Positions 59,357 through 64,000 of a DNA stretch of 64,000 bases are shown in pieces. Under the pieces are notes generated by a model. The model worked only from the letters and a program-made list of their open reading frames with translations. It had not been told where the DNA came from and searched no databases. The stretch is from Pontibacillus yanchengensis (GTDB lineage: Bacteria > Bacillota > Bacilli > Bacillales > BH030062): positions 62,001 through 126,000 of the forward strand of contig NZ_WMEU01000006.1 of assembly GCF_009856295.1 (NCBI RefSeq), written 5' to 3'. Both the position numbers and the translations under genes were made by a program. Positions within the stretch are counted from its first letter, which is position 1. Every line of letters starts with the position of its first letter.

Positions 59357-59995
59357 ATGCATGTGAAAGGTTCCGTAGCATCGCAACACGTCCGTGAATA
59401 TGCTAGTATTTATGTTTTTGTCAGTTTACTTTTCATGATTGGAATTATATTTGGAGCGGTAATAGTAAATAGTATGAACTTCATACAAAAGGAAGATTTG
59501 TTCTTTTATCTAGATCGTTTTTTTAAACAAATTCCCGGAGAACCTAACATAAGCTCGCAAGATCTACTAAAGAGTAGTTTCTTTTATCATGTAAAGTATT
59601 TGTTGTTCATATTTATTTTAGGATTATCCATAATTGGGATGCCTATTATTTGGATTTTATTATTTATGAAAGGCGTCGTTGTAGGTTTTTCTGTAGGTTT
59701 TTTAGTCAATCAAATGGGCTGGTATGGCTTACTGACTGCAGCAGCATCCATTGCTCCACAAAACCTGATTATTATACCGGTTTATATTGTGGCTGGAAGT
59801 CTGGCAATGATCTTTTCGTTTGGTCTGATTCAAAAGCTGGTTGCTAAGAAAATTCATCAACCAATCTTCCCGCCTTTTATTAGGTATAGTATGTTTTTTT
59901 TAATACTGCTCGTTTTTGTAGGTGTAGCAGCACTCATTGAATCATTTATCTCACCGATTGCTTTAAAATCAGTGATCGAAATGATATATAAATGA
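59357..59995 (+). CDS. spoIIM: Stage II sporulation protein M
   Basis: 212 residues, five hydrophobic segments. SVLLFMIGIIFGAVIVN-like start, MPIIWILLFMKGVVVGFSVG and APQNLIIIPVYIVAGSLAMI are typical of SpoIIM. With SpoIID and SpoIIP it forms the engulfment machinery in the mother cell. AATGGAGG before the ATG. Upstream of fur as in B. subtilis. Confidence 0.9.
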   Translation: MHVKGSVASQHVREYASIYVFVSLLFMIGIIFGAVIVNSMNFIQKEDLFFYLDRFFKQIPGEPNISSQDLLKSSFFYHVKYLLFIFILGLSIIGMPIIWILLFMKGVVVGFSVGFLVNQMGWYGLLTAAASIAPQNLIIIPVYIVAGSLAMIFSFGLIQKLVAKKIHQPIFPPFIRYSMFFLILLVFVGVAALIESFISPIALKSVIEMIYK

Positions 59996-60014
59996 TAAGA
60001 TAGTATTTATTAAA

Positions 60015-60029
60015 AAATAATAATTATAA
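60015..60029. promoter_or_regulatory. PerR/Fur-box-like sequence upstream of fur
   Basis: AAATAATAATTATAA matches the PerR consensus TTATAATNATTATAA at all but two positions, 25 bp before the -35 element of fur. PerR represses fur in B. subtilis. The region is very AT-rich, so the match is weak evidence. Confidence 0.4.
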
Positions 60030-60053
60030 ATAATAGATTGTAATCATTTCAAT

Positions 60054-60082
60054 TTGACACTGGTTTCGTCTCTGCTTATAAT
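60054..60082 (+). promoter_or_regulatory. Sigma-A promoter of fur
   Basis: TTGACA at 60054-60059 and TATAAT at 60077-60082 are perfect consensus hexamers with a 17-bp spacer; fur starts 32 bp downstream. Confidence 0.85.
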
Positions 60083-60113
60083 TAAAGGTGGATATACGAG
60101 GGAGGGACCAGAT

Positions 60114-60569
60114 ATGGAACAACGTATAGAGAAAATAAAAAAACAGCTCCATTCCCAGAGCTATAAGTTAACACCTCAACGTGAAGCTACCGTTCGAGTG
60201 TTACTTGAGCATGAAGAGGATCATTTAAGTGCAGAAGACGTTTACCTCCTCGTAAAAGAAAAAGCTCCGGAAATTGGTCTAGCTACTGTTTATCGTACAC
60301 TAGAATTATTATCAGAATTGAAAGTGGTCGATAAAATCAATTTCGGTGATGGTGTGTCACGATATGATCTTCGCAAAGAGGGTGCAGAACATTTTCACCA
60401 TCATTTAGTTTGTGTAGAATGTGGATCTGTCGAAGAAATTGTAGAAGATTTACTTACCGATGTTGAAAGTCAAGTAGAAAAGGATTGGGGCTTTCAAGTA
60501 AAGGACCATCGTTTAACGTTCCATGGCGTTTGTAAGAAATGCCAAGTTGAAACTGTAAAATCATCATAA
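60114..60569 (+). CDS. fur: Fur family iron-responsive repressor
   Basis: 151 residues from ATG 60114 after GGGAGGG. Winged helix YKLTPQREATVRVLLEHEED and LATVYRTLELLSELKVVDKI, then the metal site HFHHHLVCVECGSVEEI and a second C-K-K-C pair at the end. Size and place match B. subtilis Fur. Binds iron-replete operators to shut off uptake. Confidence 0.9.
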   Translation: MEQRIEKIKKQLHSQSYKLTPQREATVRVLLEHEEDHLSAEDVYLLVKEKAPEIGLATVYRTLELLSELKVVDKINFGDGVSRYDLRKEGAEHFHHHLVCVECGSVEEIVEDLLTDVESQVEKDWGFQVKDHRLTFHGVCKKCQVETVKSS

Positions 60570-60578
60570 AGTAGACAG

Positions 60579-60611
60579 AACCTTTTTTCCGGTAGGGAGA
60601 AAGGTTTTTTT
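60579..60611 (+). terminator. Rho-independent terminator after fur
   Basis: AACCTTTTTTCC pairs with GGGAGAAAGGTT imperfectly, then TTTTTTT. Confidence 0.75.
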
Positions 60612-60615
60612 GTTT

Positions 60616-60781
60616 TCTAGCTTACTATAGAATGTTGGCTTGTGTATAACTAAATAAGTATAGAGGCAACGGCCAGTTCCAGCGCCCAGCAACGAGTGTT
60701 CTGCGTGCAGTAAGTCAACATCGAACAGACTGTAGGTCGCAGCCCATACATCACTAGACGGGTGTCCTGAGCTTTTGTTCA
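60616..60781. repeat. Dispersed repeat, copy D (divergent)
   Basis: Starts TCTAGCTTACTATAGAATG right after the fur terminator. The core is AGTTCCAGCGCCCAGCAACG through AGTAAGTCAACATCGAACAG to CGCAGCCCATACATCACTAG, then CCTGAGCTTTTGTTC. Shorter in the middle than copy B. Open frames inside are not genes. Confidence 0.7.
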
Positions 60782-61050
60782 TTTTGTTTTATAAAAAGGA
60801 CTACATAAATACTAGGCTATGAGATAGTCTATTCGGAAAATTTCAAATCCACACAATTCTATTTACAAACAATAAGAAATCGGTTACGTTTATTTTGTAT
60901 TCTTCCATAATTGCAATTTATACTAGGATAGAATTACATATGTAAAAAAACCTGTTTCAGATTTGTCTAGTTTCCTAGTATATTTTAAGTGAAATCTGGC
61001 ATATCTTTTAGTAATGATACAAGCTCGTATTGGGTTTAAAAGGAGACATG

Positions 61051-61272
61051 ATGATGACTCGTTTTTTACATTTACTAAAAGATACAGTAAAGATTTTCAT
61101 CATCTTTACTGGCTGCACTTTGTTGTTTTACTTTGGATTGCGAATGATGAATGAAGAATATGATCAAATTCATCGCTATGATCAACCAGAAGGAAAAGCT
61201 GTCAAAGTTTTTCAGTGGGAGGACGAACGATTAATTGATCGTTTATCTATATTTTTTCGGTTAGGGGAGTAA
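61051..61272 (+). CDS. yqzK: YqzK family protein (DUF4227)
   Basis: About 73 residues. A membrane segment (IFIIFTGCTLLFYFGLRMMN) follows a short N-terminus, then EYDQIHRYDQPEGKAVKVFQ. Three ATG codons in a row (61048, 61051, 61054) follow AAAGGAG; the middle one has a normal gap. Between fur and xerD as in B. subtilis. Role unknown. Confidence 0.85.
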   Translation: MMTRFLHLLKDTVKIFIIFTGCTLLFYFGLRMMNEEYDQIHRYDQPEGKAVKVFQWEDERLIDRLSIFFRLGE

Positions 61273-62166
61273 ATGTTCATGCAGCATGAACTCAATGACT
61301 TTTTTCATTATTTACAGGTAGAGCGAGGGTTATCAGAAAATACCCTTTCATCCTATCGAAGAGATTTACAAAAATATATTGAATTTTTAGGTAATACAAG
61401 TCAATTGGAAAACGTCAATCAGATTACTCGTGTGAACATTATGCAATATTTGCATCATCTCAATGACTTGAACCGTTCTTCTGCAACAGTAGCACGAACT
61501 CTTTCATCTATTCGGGCATTTCACCAGTTTCTAGTACGTGAACGGTTAGCTGAGAATGATGCTTCGTTACATCTGGAAACACCTAAGAAGGAGAGAAAGC
61601 TACCTAAGATTCTTTCTATGAGTGATGTGGATGCTTTATTAAATATTCAAGCAAAAGACCCACTCGCCATTCGTAACAAGGCTATGCTAGAGATTCTATA
61701 TGCAACAGGTTTGCGTGTAACCGAGCTAGTAACACTAAAAGTTAGTGACTTACACCTTACGATGGGCTTTGTTCGTTGTTTAGGAAAAGGATCGAAAGAA
61801 AGAATCATTCCACTTGGCAATATGGCTAAAGAATCGATTGAACTTTATTTAGAGCAAGCAAGGCCATCTTTGCTAAAGCAAAAAAAGGAAGACTACTTAT
61901 TTGTAAACCATCATGGTAATGCACTGTCAAGACAAGGGTTTTGGAAGATTCTGAAAGCGGTTGCGGAAGAGGTAGGGATCCAAAAAGAAATTACTCCCCA
62001 TACGCTTAGGCATTCCTTTGCTACGCATTTATTAGAAAATGGAGCAGACCTTAGAGCTGTACAAGAGATGTTAGGTCATGCTGATATCTCCACAACACAA
62101 ATTTATACACATGTAACAAAAGCAAGGTTAAAAGATATTTATCGCTCGTATCATCCACGGGCGTAA
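61273..62166 (+). CDS. xerD: Tyrosine recombinase XerD
   Basis: 297 residues. An N-terminal SAM-like core-binding domain (about 1-90) precedes the catalytic domain with Arg148 (ATGLRVTEL), Lys172, His243 and Arg246 ([10 protein letters not shown]), His269 and Tyr278. Resolves chromosome dimers at dif with XerC and is conserved next to deoB. ATG 61273 touches the yqzK stop; an ATG at 61279 is better spaced from AGGGGAG. Confidence 0.9.
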   Translation: MFMQHELNDFFHYLQVERGLSENTLSSYRRDLQKYIEFLGNTSQLENVNQITRVNIMQYLHHLNDLNRSSATVARTLSSIRAFHQFLVRERLAENDASLHLETPKKERKLPKILSMSDVDALLNIQAKDPLAIRNKAMLEILYATGLRVTELVTLKVSDLHLTMGFVRCLGKGSKERIIPLGNMAKESIELYLEQARPSLLKQKKEDYLFVNHHGNALSRQGFWKILKAVAEEVGIQKEITPHTLRHSFATHLLENGADLRAVQEMLGHADISTTQIYTHVTKARLKDIYRSYHPRA

Positions 62167-62176
62167 TTCTTTTTTA

Positions 62177-62195
62177 TAAGAGGTCTGACCTCTTA
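62177..62195. promoter_or_regulatory. Perfect palindrome between xerD and deoB
   Basis: TAAGAGGTC-T-GACCTCTTA, 9-bp arms around one base, 10 bp after xerD. It is not followed by a T-run, so it is an operator rather than a terminator; the odd one-base centre and GGTCTGACC core recall GntR-type sites. A weaker CCTGGT / ACCAGG pair lies at 62200-62228. Confidence 0.55.
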
Positions 62196-62255
62196 CAACC
62201 TGGTGCATATAGAAAAGCAAACCAGGGAATGTAACATTTATAGGAGGGATGAATC

Positions 62256-63431
62256 ATGGACAATTATAAACGAATTTTTCTAGTTGTAATGGATTCTGTT
62301 GGAATTGGTGAAGCACCCGATGCTGAACAATTCAATGACAAAGGAGCGGACACGCTAGGTCATATTGCTGAACATATGGGTGGGCTTAACATGCCAAATA
62401 TGGGTAAGCTGGGCTTGAGTAATATTCGTCATATCAAAGGTATTGAACCTGCTGATCATCCACTAGCTTATTATACAAAGATGCAGGAAATGTCCAATGG
62501 TAAAGATACAATGACAGGACACTGGGAGATTATGGGGTTATATATTGATACGCCATTCAGAACATTTGAAGAGTTCCCTAAAGAATTAATTGATGAGATT
62601 GAAGAACGTTCTGGTCAAAAAGTTATTGGGAATAAGCCAGCATCAGGCACTGCCATTATTGATGAGTTAGGTCCTGAGCATATGGAAACAGGCGCACTTA
62701 TTGTGTACACTTCAGCAGATTCGGTGCTTCAAATCGCAGCGCATGAAGATATCGTACCAATTGATGAGCTCTATGAAATTTGTGAAATGTGCCGTGAAAT
62801 AACCAAAGATGAAAAGTATATGATTGGACGAGTTATTGCTCGACCGTTTGTTGGTGAACCTGGCAATTTCCAACGTACGTCTAACCGACACGACTATGCG
62901 TTAAAGCCATTTGGTCGCACTGTTATGAACGATCTAAAGGATGACAATTATGATGTGATTGCATTAGGTAAGATAGCTGATATCTATGATGGCGAAGGGG
63001 TTACAAAGGAAATTCGTACAAAGGACAACATGGATGGGATGGATAAACTAGTAGAATCAATGGATGAGGATTTTACAGGTTTGAACTTTTTAAATCTTGT
63101 TGATTTTGATGCGAAATATGGGCATCGTCGTGATCCTCATGGATACGGAGAAGCGCTTGAGTCATACGATCAACGTTTGCCAGAAGTGTTAGAAAAGCTT
63201 CAGGATGATGATTTACTGATTATTACGGCCGATCATGGTAATGACCCTATTCACCATGGTACGGATCATACTCGTGAATTGGTTCCTTTACTTGTTTATA
63301 ACAAGCAAAGAAACGAAGGCAAGGAATTACCTTTACGGACAACATTCGCTGACATTGGTGCAACTGTTGCAGAGAATTTCAATACGAAAATGCCAGAATA
63401 CGGCACAAGTTTTCTAAAAGATATTAAATAG
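62256..63431 (+). CDS. deoB: Phosphopentomutase
   Basis: 391 residues. [20 protein letters not shown] at the start holds the metal site, [13 protein letters not shown] carries the active-site Thr, and [20 protein letters not shown] and ITADHGNDP the other ligands. Interconverts ribose-1- and ribose-5-phosphate in nucleoside salvage. GGAGGGATG site. Followed 14 bp later by purine nucleoside phosphorylase, its partner in the same pathway. Confidence 0.95.
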   Translation: MDNYKRIFLVVMDSVGIGEAPDAEQFNDKGADTLGHIAEHMGGLNMPNMGKLGLSNIRHIKGIEPADHPLAYYTKMQEMSNGKDTMTGHWEIMGLYIDTPFRTFEEFPKELIDEIEERSGQKVIGNKPASGTAIIDELGPEHMETGALIVYTSADSVLQIAAHEDIVPIDELYEICEMCREITKDEKYMIGRVIARPFVGEPGNFQRTSNRHDYALKPFGRTVMNDLKDDNYDVIALGKIADIYDGEGVTKEIRTKDNMDGMDKLVESMDEDFTGLNFLNLVDFDAKYGHRRDPHGYGEALESYDQRLPEVLEKLQDDDLLIITADHGNDPIHHGTDHTRELVPLLVYNKQRNEGKELPLRTTFADIGATVAENFNTKMPEYGTSFLKDIK

Positions 63432-63445
63432 GGGGAAATGGAATA

Positions 63446-64000
63446 ATGGATGCTACACAAATTAAAGATGCAGCTCAATTTATTCAACAACAAAGTACCA
63501 ATCAACCATCAATTGGTATGATTTTAGGTTCTGGGTTAGGAGTTCTGGCAGATGAAATTGAAAACCCTGTTACGATTAAATACAGAGATATCCCACACTT
63601 CCCGGAATCAACTGTAGCAGGTCACAAAGGACAACTTGTTATAGGTACTCTTGAGGGTAAACAAGTTATTGCAATGCAAGGTCGATTTCACTATTACGAA
63701 GGATATAGCATGCAACAAGTGACGTTCCCTGTACGAGTGATGAGAGAGTTAGGTGTGGAGACGTTATTTGTAACTAATGCTGCTGGTGGTATTAATGAAA
63801 ACTTTAATGCTGGGGATTTAATGATTATTAGTGATCATATAAATAACATGGGTGACAATCCGCTTATCGGACCAAACGACGAAAAATTAGGTGCAAGGTT
63901 CCCAGATATGTCCAAGGCATATGATGATCAACTCGCAACTCATGCAAAAGAATGTGCTAATCGTTTAGGAATTACGGTGCAACAGGGGATATATGTAGGA
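63446..64000 (+). CDS. pupG: Purine nucleoside phosphorylase (partial)
   Basis: The first 185 codons are visible. MILGSGLGVLADEIENP is the phosphate-binding loop, VAGHKGQLVIGTLEGK and MQGRFHYYEGYSMQQVTFPV are family marks, and VTNAAGGIN binds the purine. Trimeric PNP that splits (deoxy)guanosine or inosine to base and sugar-1-phosphate, which deoB converts. GGGGGAAATG site. Runs off the window. Confidence 0.95.
   Translation, partial: MDATQIKDAAQFIQQQSTNQPSIGMILGSGLGVLADEIENPVTIKYRDIPHFPESTVAGHKGQLVIGTLEGKQVIAMQGRFHYYEGYSMQQVTFPVRVMRELGVETLFVTNAAGGINENFNAGDLMIISDHINNMGDNPLIGPNDEKLGARFPDMSKAYDDQLATHAKECANRLGITVQQGIYVG

Noticed and set aside
60564-60782. Minus-strand 72-codon frame after fur
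   Set aside because: Made of repeat copy D and the fur terminator.
3400-64000. CRISPR arrays, prophage or insertion sequence with transposase
   Set aside because: I found no regularly spaced repeats, no phage structural genes and no transposase in any frame; the only recombinase is the housekeeping XerD.
1-64000. tRNA, rRNA, riboswitch or T-box elements
   Set aside because: No cloverleaf, rRNA segment or recognisable riboswitch core was seen upstream of any gene.

Overview
This AT-rich window comes from an endospore-forming member of the Bacillaceae (Firmicutes). The right end (about 48.8-64 kb) keeps the gene order of the Bacillus subtilis yqjP-to-pupG segment: MBL hydrolase, SDR, Y-family polymerase, yqkB/yqkC-like genes, GrpB family, aldo/keto reductase, nudF, endonuclease Q, spoIIM, fur, yqzK, xerD, deoB and purine nucleoside phosphorylase. 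SpoIIM and a YaaH-type LysM/GH18 protein point to sporulation. I cannot name the genus; a Pontibacillus/Halobacillus/Virgibacillus-like relative would fit.

Layout. 0-2.7 kb: end of an ABC exporter, its TetR regulator and an ornithine cyclodeaminase-family gene. 2.7-6.8 kb: a decay zone with a broken LysE exporter, YuiD, a dispersed repeat, intact sirB next to a decayed sirC, and unrecognised fragments. 6.8-9.9 kb: a persulfide/sulfur-transfer operon (TusA-rhodanese, DsrE, rhodanese-MBL, TauE/SafE). 10-21 kb: mostly single accessory genes (LysM-GH18, AraC plus MFS, NUDIX, hydrolase, M15 peptidase, VanZ, DUF4269, MerR) mixed with many pseudogenes. 21.5-30.9 kb: a nine-gene acyl-CoA catabolic operon with its own TetR gene, plus a start-site operator, a 17-bp-spaced promoter and a CodY-like box. 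31-38.5 kb: small membrane peptides, a sigma-W-type promoter before ydbS/ydbT, HAD, GNAT and kinase genes, and an LCP cell-wall enzyme. 38.5-48.5 kb: mostly minus-strand metabolic genes (GapN, DJ-1/PfpI, Usp, GDPD, AbgT) with rocB on plus. 48.8-64 kb: the conserved backbone, interrupted by a type I toxin-antitoxin locus at 54.4-54.7 kb.

Most interesting systems. (1) The 21.5-30.9 kb operon encodes separately the two halves of animal ACAD10/11: an ACAD11-like acyl-CoA dehydrogenase and an APH-fold kinase. That suggests 4-hydroxyacyl-CoA catabolism through a phosphorylated intermediate, and a divergent ComB-like phosphatase relative sits in the same operon. (2) A dispersed structured repeat (six copies or remnants); in at least four it begins next to the T-tract of an intrinsic terminator. 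(3) A Hol-Tox/Fst-like type I toxin with a convergent antisense RNA. (4) A sigma-W-type promoter driving a 60-residue membrane peptide together with the bPH2 proteins YdbS/YdbT. (5) An HPr-like protein with the Ser46 region but no His15. At least a dozen genes are freshly broken (in-frame stops, small deletions, fused fragments), so this strain is losing accessory functions.
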